NCBI GenBank assembly: GCA_946617545.1
Contig: CAMOKK010000055.1
Span: 1-8,259 of the forward strand
Length of the DNA stretch: 8,259 nucleotides
Origin: an uncultured Bacteroidales bacterium
Lineage (GTDB): Bacteria > Bacteroidota > Bacteroidia > Bacteroidales > UBA932
Direction of reading: 5' to 3'
The notes below the pieces were generated by a model. That model had not been told where the DNA came from. It saw only the letters and a program-made list of their open reading frames with translations, and did no database searches. Positions 1-6,168 of the stretch are shown in pieces (the stretch's first letter is position 1; each line of letters starts with the position of its first letter). The position numbers and the translations under genes were made by a program.

Positions 1-139
1 CCAGTTCCGTTACCTGACCCTTGTCAAAACCCTCGAGACCGGGTTTGGTCTCTTCATTGTAAAGAACCTCGTACGTGGGGTTGTAAAGAATTTCCTTCAC
101 ACCCTTGATGCCGTACTTTTTGAGATCAATGTTTGCCAT
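1..139 (-). CDS. pckA: Phosphoenolpyruvate carboxykinase (ATP), N-terminal fragment cut by the window edge
   Basis: The ATG is at 139-137 and the frame stays open to the window edge, giving 46 complete codons. The peptide begins MANIDLKKYGIKGVKEI and continues through LYNPTYEVLYNEE and KPGLEGFDKGQVTEL. I recognise this as the conserved N-terminus of Bacteroidales ATP-dependent PEP carboxykinase. That cytoplasmic enzyme interconverts oxaloacetate + ATP and PEP + CO2 + ADP, and in fermenting Bacteroidales it probably works in the CO2-fixing direction towards succinate and propionate. The nucleotide-binding and metal-binding motifs lie outside the window, so identity rests on N-terminal similarity recalled from family members. 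No Shine-Dalgarno sequence precedes the start; the leader is AT-rich. The gene lies 54 bp beyond the stop of the lipoprotein gene on the same strand, with its own likely promoter and no hairpin between them. Confidence 0.88.
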   Translation of the reverse strand, partial: MANIDLKKYGIKGVKEILYNPTYEVLYNEETKPGLEGFDKGQVTEL

Positions 140-174
140 AAAATGTATTTGAGATTAATATGATTTCTATCCTG

Positions 175-206
175 CAAAATTACTCAAATCCCCTTACTTT
201 TCCAAA
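175..206 (-). promoter_or_regulatory. Likely Bacteroidota-type promoter of pckA
   Basis: Reading the minus strand, TTTG at 206-203 is followed after exactly 20 bp by TAATTTTG at 182-175. Both elements match the known Bacteroidota sigma factor consensus (-33 TTTG, -7 TAnnTTTG, spacing about 19-21). Transcription would start roughly ten bases downstream, near 165-170, giving a leader of about 30 nt before the ATG at 139. The -33 element lies inside the last codons of the upstream lipoprotein gene. Motifs are seen directly; activity is inferred. Confidence 0.6.
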
Positions 207-1126
207 TGGGAAGCCAGCCTTTTTCTCAGGAACGGAGCCTGTGAGACGCTTTCCAGTTTCTCGGCCTCGTCCAACCAGCGGGCACTGAGCTTGTAGTCTC
301 CCAGAAGGTAAAACACCTGGGCCAGGTTGAAGCAGGCGCAGGAGCGCTTGAGATTGCTTCCGCTCTTGACCAGGAGGGCATAGCCGTCCACGGCAGCGGA
401 AAACTTTCCGTCGGCCACATCCTGGAGCGGCGTAAACCAGGCCTCGGAGCTGTAGTCGTCAAAGTAGTAGAAGGGGAAGTCGTCTGTTTTCCAATGCGAG
501 AGGAAGCGGCGGGCGATACGCTCTCCCACCACCTCGGCCTCGGGGGCAAGCGAATGAAGGGCCAGCGTGCGCAAGCCGTCCTCCGTCACGATTCCGTTGT
601 TGTACACCTGCGAGCGCAGCACCGCATTCCCCTTGTACTTGAGCACCTCGTCCTTTCCCATGCTGTCATACACGAAGAGGTTGCTCTGCACGGGGACATC
701 GGCCTGGGCGACGTAGGCCGAATCCGGCGAAGCGGCGCGGCTCACGGCCTGGTTGGCTCCCAGGGACGGGTCCCCCAGCGAGGAAGACAGGAGGAAGACC
801 ATATCTCCGCCGGTTTCCATCACCAGCGTGTGCATCAGGGCCACCCCTACGCTGTCAGGGGTGGCGATATGGCTCAGGGGAATCACCTCCGCCCCGTCGT
901 AATAGCTTCCTTCCAGGCTGCGGGCCAGGGCCGATGCCACATGGCGGTCAAAGAGGGAATCCGTGGCAGTGGTCCCGTCCATGTACACGATGGAGGCGTT
1001 TTTCCCCACCAACGTAAGGCCGGAGGCTGAAGGCTGGCGGACCACCATCTGAAGGGGATACACCTGAGGAGAGCAGGCAACTGCGGCCAGTGCAGCGGCA
1101 AGAATCCAACTTAATTTGCGTCTCAT
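194..1126 (-). CDS. Putative lipoprotein with C-terminal TPR-like helices, function unknown
   Basis: 310 residues. The frame stays open upstream to an ATG at 1285, but I chose the ATG at 1126-1124. It forms an ATGA overlap with the rimO stop and yields a classic lipoprotein signal: MRRK, a hydrophobic stretch (ILAAALAAVA), then Cys18. The Cys is followed by SPQV rather than an acidic-rich surface-export signal, so the mature protein may stay at the periplasmic face of a membrane. Residues about 30-215 are a mixed alpha/beta region without motifs I recognise. From about Trp230 there are helical pairs resembling TPRs, clearest at about 262-291 (SCACFNLAQVFYLLGDY, then RWLDEAEKL). The overall plan recalls Bacteroidota TPR lipoproteins such as DUF6340, but I am not sure of that assignment. 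It is the last gene of the nusB operon and is likely translationally coupled to rimO. No function can be given. Confidence 0.82.
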   Translation of the reverse strand: MRRKLSWILAAALAAVACSPQVYPLQMVVRQPSASGLTLVGKNASIVYMDGTTATDSLFDRHVASALARSLEGSYYDGAEVIPLSHIATPDSVGVALMHTLVMETGGDMVFLLSSSLGDPSLGANQAVSRAASPDSAYVAQADVPVQSNLFVYDSMGKDEVLKYKGNAVLRSQVYNNGIVTEDGLRTLALHSLAPEAEVVGERIARRFLSHWKTDDFPFYYFDDYSSEAWFTPLQDVADGKFSAAVDGYALLVKSGSNLKRSCACFNLAQVFYLLGDYKLSARWLDEAEKLESVSQAPFLRKRLASHLEK

Positions 1127-2430
1127 ATCACTTCTGCTTGAAGATCGTACTCGTCGGCCCCGGTAATGCGAACGGTAAGAAACTCTCCCACAAAGGATTG
1201 AGGGCTTCTGCCTCCACGAATCAGGGCCTGGATGGGAACCAGGATTTCGCCGTCCACCTCGGGGCTTTCGAACTCGCTGCGGCAAATGAGCATATCGTCG
1301 GAAAAACCATCCACCAACACACGTTCCACGGTACCCAACCGGGATTTATTGTATGCAAGAGATATGCCACGCTGAACTTCCATGAGCTCTTGCAGGCGCT
1401 TTTGTTTGACCGAAGGGCGGATGCTGTCCTTGAAGTGCTGCTCGCCGTAGGTTCCCTCCTCTTCGGAGTAGGTAAAAGCGCCCATCCGCTGGAAGCGGGC
1501 TTCCTTCACAAAGTCCACCAACTCGCGGAAATGGGCCTCGGTTTCTCCGGGATGCCCCACGATGAGGGTCGTGCGAAGGGCTACGCCGGGCACCTTCTCC
1601 CGCATGCGGCGGATGAGTTCGCGCGTCCAGGCGCCGTCCACCCCGCGGTGCATCTTCTGAAGCACTTCATCGGCCACATGTTGCAGCGGAATGTCCATGT
1701 AGCGGCATACCTTGGGATTGGAGGCCATCTGGTCCAGGACATCCTCCGGGAAGGAGGCGGGATAAGAGTAGTGGATGCGGAGCCACTCGATGCCCTCCAC
1801 CTCCGACAGGCGCTGCAGCAATTGGGCCAGGCAGCGCTTTCCGTAAAGGTCCAGGCCGTAGTAAGTGGTATCCTGGGCAATGATAATCAGTTCTTTGACA
1901 CCCCTTTGGGCCAGCGAGCGGGCCTCCTGGACAAGTTTCTCCATGGGAACGGACCTGTGGGCGCCCCGGATGAAGGGAATGGCGCAGTAGGAACAGCGGC
2001 GGTCGCAGCCTTCGGAAATCTTGAGATAGGCGTAAGGCTTGGCCGGACCTGTCAAGTATCGGCCTTCCACGGGCTTGGGTTCGCAGCCCAGGGCCCGGAT
2101 AAGAGGTTCCTGTTCCCGAGCGCCGAACCAGCCGTCCACTTCCGGGATGAGCCCCGGGAGTTCCTGAGGATAACGCTGGGACAGGCAGCCGAACACCAGC
2201 AGGCGCCCCACCTGCCCTTCGGTCTTGCGTTTAGCTGCCTCCAGGATGGTGTTCACGGACTCCTCCTTGGCATCGCCGATAAAACCGCAGGTGTTGATGA
2301 GAAGCACGTCCACCGGGCCGCCCTCCCCTTCCGGCACAAGCTCGTAGCGGTCTTGTACCTGATACAGGAGGTGCTCGGTGTCTACGGTGTTCTTGGAGCA
2401 GCCCAGGGTGATGACCTGAAGCTTAGGCAT
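1123..2430 (-). CDS. rimO: Ribosomal protein S12 methylthiotransferase RimO (radical SAM)
   Basis: 435 residues, normal length. RimO adds a methylthio group to the conserved aspartate of ribosomal protein S12, using two SAM molecules and two [4Fe-4S] clusters. The N-terminal methylthiotransferase (UPF0004) domain shows its three cluster cysteines: Cys11 (TLGCSKN), Cys48 (INTCGFI) and Cys82 (FGCLSQR). The radical SAM motif is Cys142-x3-Cys146-x2-Cys149 (SEGCDRRCSYCAIP). Residues about 362-435 form the TRAM domain that binds the substrate. RimO rather than MiaB is indicated by TLGCSKNTVD at the N-terminus and the CSYCAIPFIRG context. The start ATG lies inside the end of the DUF5606 gene (8-bp overlap), and the stop overlaps the lipoprotein start by 4 bp, so coupled translation is likely. 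From memory, Bacteroides keeps rimO near ftsY, so its place in the nusB operon is notable. The by-products are S-adenosylhomocysteine and 5'-deoxyadenosine. Confidence 0.96.
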   Translation of the reverse strand: MPKLQVITLGCSKNTVDTEHLLYQVQDRYELVPEGEGGPVDVLLINTCGFIGDAKEESVNTILEAAKRKTEGQVGRLLVFGCLSQRYPQELPGLIPEVDGWFGAREQEPLIRALGCEPKPVEGRYLTGPAKPYAYLKISEGCDRRCSYCAIPFIRGAHRSVPMEKLVQEARSLAQRGVKELIIIAQDTTYYGLDLYGKRCLAQLLQRLSEVEGIEWLRIHYSYPASFPEDVLDQMASNPKVCRYMDIPLQHVADEVLQKMHRGVDGAWTRELIRRMREKVPGVALRTTLIVGHPGETEAHFRELVDFVKEARFQRMGAFTYSEEEGTYGEQHFKDSIRPSVKQKRLQELMEVQRGISLAYNKSRLGTVERVLVDGFSDDMLICRSEFESPEVDGEILVPIQALIRGGRSPQSFVGEFLTVRITGADEYDLQAEVI

Positions 2431-2848
2431 TTTGCTGGGCCTCGCGCTCCTCGTCGGTGAGGAATTCCAGGGATGCGTAGTTCTTGAGGGCGTTGTACCA
2501 CTCGGTCACCTTCTTCATGTGCGACACATAGAAGCGGTCCTGGTCGTAGTTGGGCAGGGCCTTCTCGAAGAAGGCCTTGAGCTCCTTGGGATCGGCCTTG
2601 GCGCCGGGGGCGTCCTTTTCTCCCAGCACCTCGTGCATCTTGGCGAAGACTTCCTTGAGCTTCACCTCACCCTCGGCGGTATAGATGGAGATGTCCTCCA
2701 GGGTGGTGATGCCGGCATTGGCGCTGAAGTTGTAGCGCTTCTTGTCTTCGAAGGCTTCCACGATGGCGCCGGTACGGGACTGGGCGATATAGTTGAAAAG
2801 TCCGTGCTGTCCACGGATGGAAAGGGTTTTGGCTAAATCTGTTTTCAT
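2423..2848 (-). CDS. DUF5606 domain protein, conserved in Bacteroidota, function unknown
   Basis: 141 residues, cytoplasmic, with no signal peptide or membrane segment. The N-terminal region (KTLSIRGQHGLFNYIAQSR, then AIVEAF) and the middle (ITTLEDISIYT, EVKLKEVFAKM) match what I recall of the DUF5606 family. The C-terminal part (ELKAFFEKALPNYDQDRFY, then MKKVTEWYNAL) also matches. The family's usual partner is coaE, next to which it sits in many Bacteroidota genomes; no biochemical role is established to my knowledge. The start at 2848 forms an ATGA overlap with the coaE stop, and the gene's own stop lies 8 bp inside rimO. The C-terminus is acidic and ends EREAQQNA. The family call is fairly secure; a role in CoA metabolism would only be inference from position. 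Confidence 0.85.
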   Translation of the reverse strand: MKTDLAKTLSIRGQHGLFNYIAQSRTGAIVEAFEDKKRYNFSANAGITTLEDISIYTAEGEVKLKEVFAKMHEVLGEKDAPGAKADPKELKAFFEKALPNYDQDRFYVSHMKKVTEWYNALKNYASLEFLTDEEREAQQNA

Positions 2849-3450
2849 ACTTGCGAAATTAATTTGCTAATATAGCTATTTTTATGGAAAAATACACGTT
2901 CTACGGCTTCAGAAAGCGCTTGCGGGGTGCCATCGTTAAGAATGACGACATCCGCTTTTTCGCGGGGAATCTCCTGCGAACGGATACGGCCGACGACCGC
3001 CTCCCGCCCAAGGCCGTCCCTTTGCATCACCCGCGCTATCCGAAGTTCCTGCGGGGCATCCACCAGCACCACGCCGTCGGCCACGCCGTCAAAGACGGGC
3101 TTGGACAGGATGACGGCCGATTCCAGCGCTCCCCAGGGCGCCGTCTGGCGCTGCTGCCAGCGGCGGATATCCTCAAGGAGAATGGGATAAACGATGCCTT
3201 CCAGCGTTTCCCGCGCCTGGGGGGCGGAGAAGATGAGCGCAGCCAGCCGCGACTTGTCCAGGCGGCCGTCGGCCCCTCTCAGAGGTGTGCCCAGCGCCTT
3301 TTCCAATTGGGAGACAAGCGAGGGACGCCGGTCATAGAGCCCTTTGGCCTTGGCATCGCAGTCGTACACGGGAACGCCCCGCTTTTTCAGGCAGGCACAG
3401 ACGGCCGATTTGCCGCTTCCTATTCCGCCGGTGACAATGACGGTTTTCAT
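2845..3450 (-). CDS. coaE: Dephospho-CoA kinase
   Basis: 201 residues, typical length. It phosphorylates the ribose 3'-OH of dephospho-CoA with ATP, the last step of coenzyme A synthesis, in the cytoplasm. The Walker A loop TGGIGSGKS occupies residues 7-15. Asp30 and Asp32 in VYDCDAKAK correspond to the catalytic aspartate region (DAD in E. coli). MQRDG at 142-146 carries the conserved lid Arg144, and ADVVILNDG at 166-174 is the usual C-terminal motif. One deviation: the widely conserved HP pair after the CoA-domain helix (LLHPLI in E. coli) reads IVYPIL here, with Tyr88 replacing His. The ATG overlaps the YbbR-like gene stop by 4 bp, and the stop overlaps the DUF5606 start by 4 bp. The last 15 codons are AT-rich compared with the rest (HKNSYISKLISQV). 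Confidence 0.95.
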   Translation of the reverse strand: MKTVIVTGGIGSGKSAVCACLKKRGVPVYDCDAKAKGLYDRRPSLVSQLEKALGTPLRGADGRLDKSRLAALIFSAPQARETLEGIVYPILLEDIRRWQQRQTAPWGALESAVILSKPVFDGVADGVVLVDAPQELRIARVMQRDGLGREAVVGRIRSQEIPREKADVVILNDGTPQALSEAVERVFFHKNSYISKLISQV

Positions 3451-4418
3451 CCCCTCACCTCGATGCAGTCAAACACCTCCGGCTCTACGCGGTACTCCAG
3501 CACACCGGCGGGAAGGCGCCGCACACGCGGGGTGCATCGGCCATTGAGCGAAGAGCTGAAATCTTTCCAGTCAATATACAGCTTGAAAGAGGCTACAGGG
3601 TCTTTGGCCAGCGGGAAGGCGCAACGCAGCACCACCTCGGCCTGCGGAGGATACACCTGGAGGGAATTCCCCGCCGGTGCACCCGACACTTCTACCGGAA
3701 CGGTGGTGCGCAGCTCCACATAACGGGAGACGGGCAGTTGGTAGCTCACCTCATCGGCCGAGAAACGCACGCCCGTGACGGGATTGATTTTGAGCACACC
3801 GTGACGCGGCTCATGGACGTCGCTTAACACCAGGCGGCCGCAGGTGACGCGTTCTACGGCATCCAGCCTTTCCTGACTGCCATATACCGTAATGGAATCC
3901 GGAGAAGTGCGGAAGGGCCCGCTCTGCATGTACTGCGAACGGCAACTCACGCTCAGAGGCACCTCCACGGGCACTTTCTTGTGATTTTCCCGGGGAAAAA
4001 GGAAACGGAGGGTGTCTGTAATGAAGGCCTCCACCTGGGTGTCTTCCCCGAAAAACTGGTTCACGTAGGAGTTCTTGGTTCCGCCGATGACGCTGAACTC
4101 TCCGGGGCCGGTGCGGCGCATGTCGGAACGGTCGAACTTCACCTTCACCACACGGCGTTCCCGGCGGCTCTGCTCCCGGAGCAGACGGTAACCGTCCGTA
4201 CGGCAGCGGGCGCTCACCACCACGGTGTTGGAAGACTCCGTGCCGTATCCTTCAATATTGCACTGGGCCACCACCGGAACGCTCACCGTACCGGCATAAG
4301 GCTGGCTCAACGCCAGCAGAAGCCACACTACGGCAGCCAGGACCAGGGACATCAGGAAAATAATCCACTCCCTGCTCCAGGCTCCGGATGGCAGTTTGAG
4401 GCGCTCCAGAAGGCCCAT
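3447..4418 (-). CDS. YbbR-like domain protein, single-pass membrane anchored (CdaR-like)
   Basis: 323 residues. A short basic N-terminus is followed by one membrane helix at about residues 18-38 (EWIIFLMSLVLAAVVWLLLA). The rest is predicted extracytoplasmic, beta-rich and carries YbbR-type repeats. Recognisable pieces are VPVEVPLSV and SPDSITVYGSQERLDAVERV in the middle, and TTVPVEVSGAP in the second half. In Firmicutes the YbbR protein CdaR regulates the cyclic-di-AMP synthase CdaA. In Bacteroidota the family sits in the nusB-yajC-coaE cluster and its role is not settled; no cdaA is visible in this window. The start at 4418 leaves 3 bp after the yajC stop, and the stop overlaps coaE by 4 bp. 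The assignment rests on the repeat pattern, topology and position, so no gene symbol is given. Confidence 0.87.
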   Translation of the reverse strand: MGLLERLKLPSGAWSREWIIFLMSLVLAAVVWLLLALSQPYAGTVSVPVVAQCNIEGYGTESSNTVVVSARCRTDGYRLLREQSRRERRVVKVKFDRSDMRRTGPGEFSVIGGTKNSYVNQFFGEDTQVEAFITDTLRFLFPRENHKKVPVEVPLSVSCRSQYMQSGPFRTSPDSITVYGSQERLDAVERVTCGRLVLSDVHEPRHGVLKINPVTGVRFSADEVSYQLPVSRYVELRTTVPVEVSGAPAGNSLQVYPPQAEVVLRCAFPLAKDPVASFKLYIDWKDFSSSLNGRCTPRVRRLPAGVLEYRVEPEVFDCIEVRG

Positions 4419-4421
4419 CGC

Positions 4422-4748
4422 TTACTTCTGGGCCGTCTCGGAATAGTCCTTGACCAGACCCTGCTTGTCTACGCGGAGCTTTACGTCACCGTCCACCTTG
4501 ATGAGGGCGGTCTTCTCGTTCACCTCCACGATTTCTCCGTAGATGCCGCCTACGGTGACCACTTTGTCACCCTTCTTGAGGCTGTTGCGGAACTCGTTGA
4601 GTTCTTTCTGCTGCTTTCTCTGAGGACGAATCATGAACAGGTACATCACCACGAAGATGGCGCCGAACATCAGGATGGTCATAAGAGCGCCGTTGCCCTG
4701 CTGAGGGGCGGCCGCCTGAAGAAGAAAAGTATTGATAAGCATATTCAT
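4422..4748 (-). CDS. yajC: Preprotein translocase subunit YajC
   Basis: 108 residues, normal for the family. YajC is a small inner-membrane protein that associates with SecDF and the SecYEG translocon; it is accessory rather than essential in E. coli. One transmembrane helix spans about residues 21-40 (ALMTILMFGAIFVVMYLFMI). It is followed directly by the hallmark cytoplasmic RPQRKQQKE motif. The C-terminal soluble domain has the usual LKKGDKVVTVGGIYGEIVEV core (about 57-76). The start could be Met1 (4748) or Met3 (4742); I kept the first, which lies 6 bp after the nusB stop. No Shine-Dalgarno sequence is visible, as usual in this phylum. Neighbours nusB and the YbbR-like gene are typical for Bacteroidota. 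Confidence 0.95.
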   Translation of the reverse strand: MNMLINTFLLQAAAPQQGNGALMTILMFGAIFVVMYLFMIRPQRKQQKELNEFRNSLKKGDKVVTVGGIYGEIVEVNEKTALIKVDGDVKLRVDKQGLVKDYSETAQK

Positions 4749-4754
4749 AAGGTT

Positions 4755-5687
4755 TTACAATAATCCTTTTTCTTTGGTGAGACGGTCCAGCAGACCGTTC
4801 ACAAACCCCCGGCTCTTGGGGGTGGAATAGTATTTGGAAATTTCTACGTACTCGTTGATGCTCACCTTGGTGGGTATTTCGGGGAAGGTTTCGGCCTCCG
4901 CGAGCCCCAGCGCGATGAGTACGTTGTCCGTAGTGTAAAGGCGCTCCCGGTCCCACTGGGAGACGGAACTGGCCACCAGGGCGCTGTACTCCTGGTATTT
5001 GCCGAAGGCGGCGGTGACCAGCCTGTGCACGAAGTCACGGTCGCTGTCAGCGGGCTTTCCCTGAGCGGCCAGGATTTCGCTCTGGTACAGCGGAGGGAGG
5101 TCCCATCGGCCGCTGCGGCCCATCTGCTCCAGCGAACGGATGCAGGTGCCCAGCACGTAGGGGAGTTCATCGGCCCAGAAGATGGAACTGTCTTCCAGGA
5201 TGGAGAGCAGCTCCTCGTTGTCCTCGAACTCTTCCTCATAAATGTGCTGCCACAGGCGGACGTCTTCCTTGAGGGAAGAGGTTTCCGACTCCTGGTATTC
5301 CCGGAAATAGGGGCGCGTCTTGAGGGTTTGCACAAGGGAGAAGAGAAGGGCGTCGTTGCCGGCCCAGGAGATTTTCTTCTTCTCTGTCAGTTTATTGAAA
5401 TCCGGATCTTCCTCCAGGAGGGCCGATATGCCATTCTCCACGAACTTCATGCGGGGGTGAAGCTCCTCCTCGGTGGGATTGAACTTGCTGCGGGCGGCCT
5501 CGATGCGGCGGGCTGCTTCTCCGGTAATGGCGGGAATGGCGGCCATCATGTACAGATACAGATCCCGCGTGGCTTCACAAGAAGCGTCCAGGGCGGAAAG
5601 GGCCTCCTTCAGGGTTAGCTTGGGGTTCTCTGCATAGGCATACAGAACCTTGAAAGCTTTAACGCGTAATATGCGCCTGTTGAGCAT
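4755..5687 (-). CDS. nusB: Transcription antitermination factor NusB (long Bacteroidota form)
   Basis: 310 residues, about twice the length of E. coli NusB but normal for Bacteroidota. NusB with NusE (S10) binds boxA RNA and supports antitermination and rRNA maturation. The N-terminus RRILRVKAFKVLYAYAENP gives the first NusB helix, and the long insert includes the family motif PRMKFVENGISALL at about 78-91. The C-terminal NusB core holds VLIALGLAEAETFPEIP and SINEYVEISKYYSTPKS followed by GFVNGLLD (about 255-301), the most conserved part of the family. It is the first gene of a seven-gene minus-strand operon; yajC follows after 6 bp. The start at 5687 is the only sensible one, directly downstream of an AT-rich region with Bacteroidota-type -7 boxes at 5722-5715 and 5740-5733. 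The leader would be only about 20-45 nt. Confidence 0.94.
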   Translation of the reverse strand: MLNRRILRVKAFKVLYAYAENPKLTLKEALSALDASCEATRDLYLYMMAAIPAITGEAARRIEAARSKFNPTEEELHPRMKFVENGISALLEEDPDFNKLTEKKKISWAGNDALLFSLVQTLKTRPYFREYQESETSSLKEDVRLWQHIYEEEFEDNEELLSILEDSSIFWADELPYVLGTCIRSLEQMGRSGRWDLPPLYQSEILAAQGKPADSDRDFVHRLVTAAFGKYQEYSALVASSVSQWDRERLYTTDNVLIALGLAEAETFPEIPTKVSINEYVEISKYYSTPKSRGFVNGLLDRLTKEKGLL

Positions 5688-5714
5688 ACGATGTAAAGAA
5701 CAAATTTATTTGTG

Positions 5715-5722
5715 CAAAGTTA
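5715..5722 (-). promoter_or_regulatory. Likely -7 element of the nusB operon promoter
   Basis: On the minus strand 5722-5715 reads TAACTTTG, a full match to the Bacteroidota -7 consensus TAnnTTTG. Transcription would begin near 5705-5708, about 20 nt before the nusB ATG at 5687. No TTTG stands at the expected -33 spacing (about 5741-5746), so the upstream element is weak. A second full match, TATATTTG at 5740-5733, could serve as an alternative -7 box with a start near 5723-5728. Confidence 0.55.
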
Positions 5723-5732
5723 GTGTTTTTTT

Positions 5733-5753
5733 CAAATATATTGCCTATATTTG
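5733..5753. repeat. Perfect 8-bp inverted repeat inside the divergent promoter region
   Basis: CAAATATA (5733-5740), a 5-bp spacer TTGCC, then TATATTTG (5746-5753), with arms exactly complementary. Each arm is a TAnnTTTG box for the strand leading away from the centre, so the dyad holds two back-to-back -7 boxes. A smaller dyad, CAAAT-TT-ATTTG at 5701-5712, repeats the same outer half-site near the expected nusB transcription start. It could be an operator, or simply the by-product of two similar promoters facing apart in AT-rich DNA. Confidence 0.6.
5746..5753 (+). promoter_or_regulatory. Likely -7 element of the DUF3276 gene promoter
   Basis: TATATTTG at 5746-5753 matches TAnnTTTG exactly. 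A start near 5760-5763 would leave a leader of about 20 nt before the ATG at 5783. At the -33 position (about 5720-5725) the sequence reads TTAGTG, a poor match to TTTG. The element is also the right arm of a perfect inverted repeat whose left arm is a minus-strand -7 box. Confidence 0.5.
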
Positions 5754-5782
5754 TGTTCATAAACTAAAAAACGGACTAGTGT

Positions 5783-6121
5783 ATGTACAGTGAAGATTAT
5801 GAAAGGCCTCATGGTCAGGAGCGCAACTCCGATGACGTGTACTCAAAACCCGTACGCGCCGGAAAACGTACTTACTTTTTCGATGTAAAATCCACCAAAG
5901 GTAACAACGACTATTACCTTACCATCACCGAAAGCAAGCGCCGACAGGAAAGGGACGGATCCTTTACCTACGACAAACATAAGATTTTCCTCTACAAGGA
6001 AGACTTCGAGAAGTTCCAGGAAGGGCTGCAGGAAGCCGTCCGCTACATTACGCATGACCTCCTGCACGACGAACCCATCCGCCAATACACCCCCAGAGAG
6101 GAAAACTCCGAAGAATTTTAA
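5783..6121 (+). CDS. DUF3276 family protein, PUR-alpha-like nucleic acid-binding protein
   Basis: 112 residues, the usual length for this Bacteroidota family (Pfam DUF3276). The conserved core runs from about residue 20 to 92: KPVRAGKRTYFFDVKSTK, then DYYLTITESKRR, then HKIFLYKEDFEKFQEGL and AVRYI. This is the beta-beta-beta-alpha PUR repeat pattern. The family is related to eukaryotic PUR-alpha and to Borrelia BpuR, which binds DNA and RNA, so single-stranded nucleic acid binding is likely; targets in Bacteroidota are unknown to me. The N-terminal 20 residues and the acidic tail (REENSEEF) are variable, probably disordered. The gene is transcribed divergently from nusB across a 95-bp AT-rich gap and is closed by an intrinsic terminator 5 bp after its stop, so it is probably a single-gene unit. 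No Shine-Dalgarno sequence is seen. Confidence 0.92.
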   Translation: MYSEDYERPHGQERNSDDVYSKPVRAGKRTYFFDVKSTKGNNDYYLTITESKRRQERDGSFTYDKHKIFLYKEDFEKFQEGLQEAVRYITHDLLHDEPIRQYTPREENSEEF

Positions 6122-6126
6122 ACCAC

Positions 6127-6155
6127 AAACCGGCACACCACTGCGCCGGTTTTTT
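6127..6155 (+). terminator. Intrinsic terminator after the DUF3276 gene
   Basis: AAACCGGC (6127-6134) pairs with GCCGGTTT (6145-6152) around a 10-nt loop, giving an 8-bp stem. The right arm merges into a run of six T (6150-6155). On the opposite strand no T run follows the stem, so it acts for plus-strand transcripts only. It ends 13 bp before the start of the amidohydrolase gene, which raises the question of how that gene is transcribed. Confidence 0.85.
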
Positions 6156-6168
6156 CAAACTTGAGCCC

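Noticed and set aside
140..193. Terminator at the end of the nusB operon
   Set aside because: No inverted repeat followed by a T run is visible on the minus strand in this gap; only the pckA promoter and leader are seen.
1127..1285. 53-residue N-terminal extension of the lipoprotein gene from an ATG at 1285
   Set aside because: It lies wholly inside rimO in another frame, is Arg/Ser/Pro-rich, and would bury the lipoprotein signal peptide. The ATG at 1126 gives a clean signal sequence and an ATGA overlap.
1090..2460. Long plus-strand open frame of 456 codons opposite rimO
   Set aside because: It is a mirror of the GC-rich rimO codons: rich in His, Gly, Leu and Ala, with no recognisable domain, and it runs past both ends of rimO. 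rimO itself is unmistakable.
2849..2890. Possible internal promoter for DUF5606 in the AT-rich end of coaE (TAATTTCG on the minus strand)
   Set aside because: One mismatch in the -7 box and no TTTG at the right distance; the AT-rich stretch alone is not enough.
3981..4763. Plus-strand open frame of 260 codons across the YbbR-like and yajC genes
   Set aside because: It spans two well-supported minus-strand genes and shows no motif; His- and Leu-rich shadow composition.
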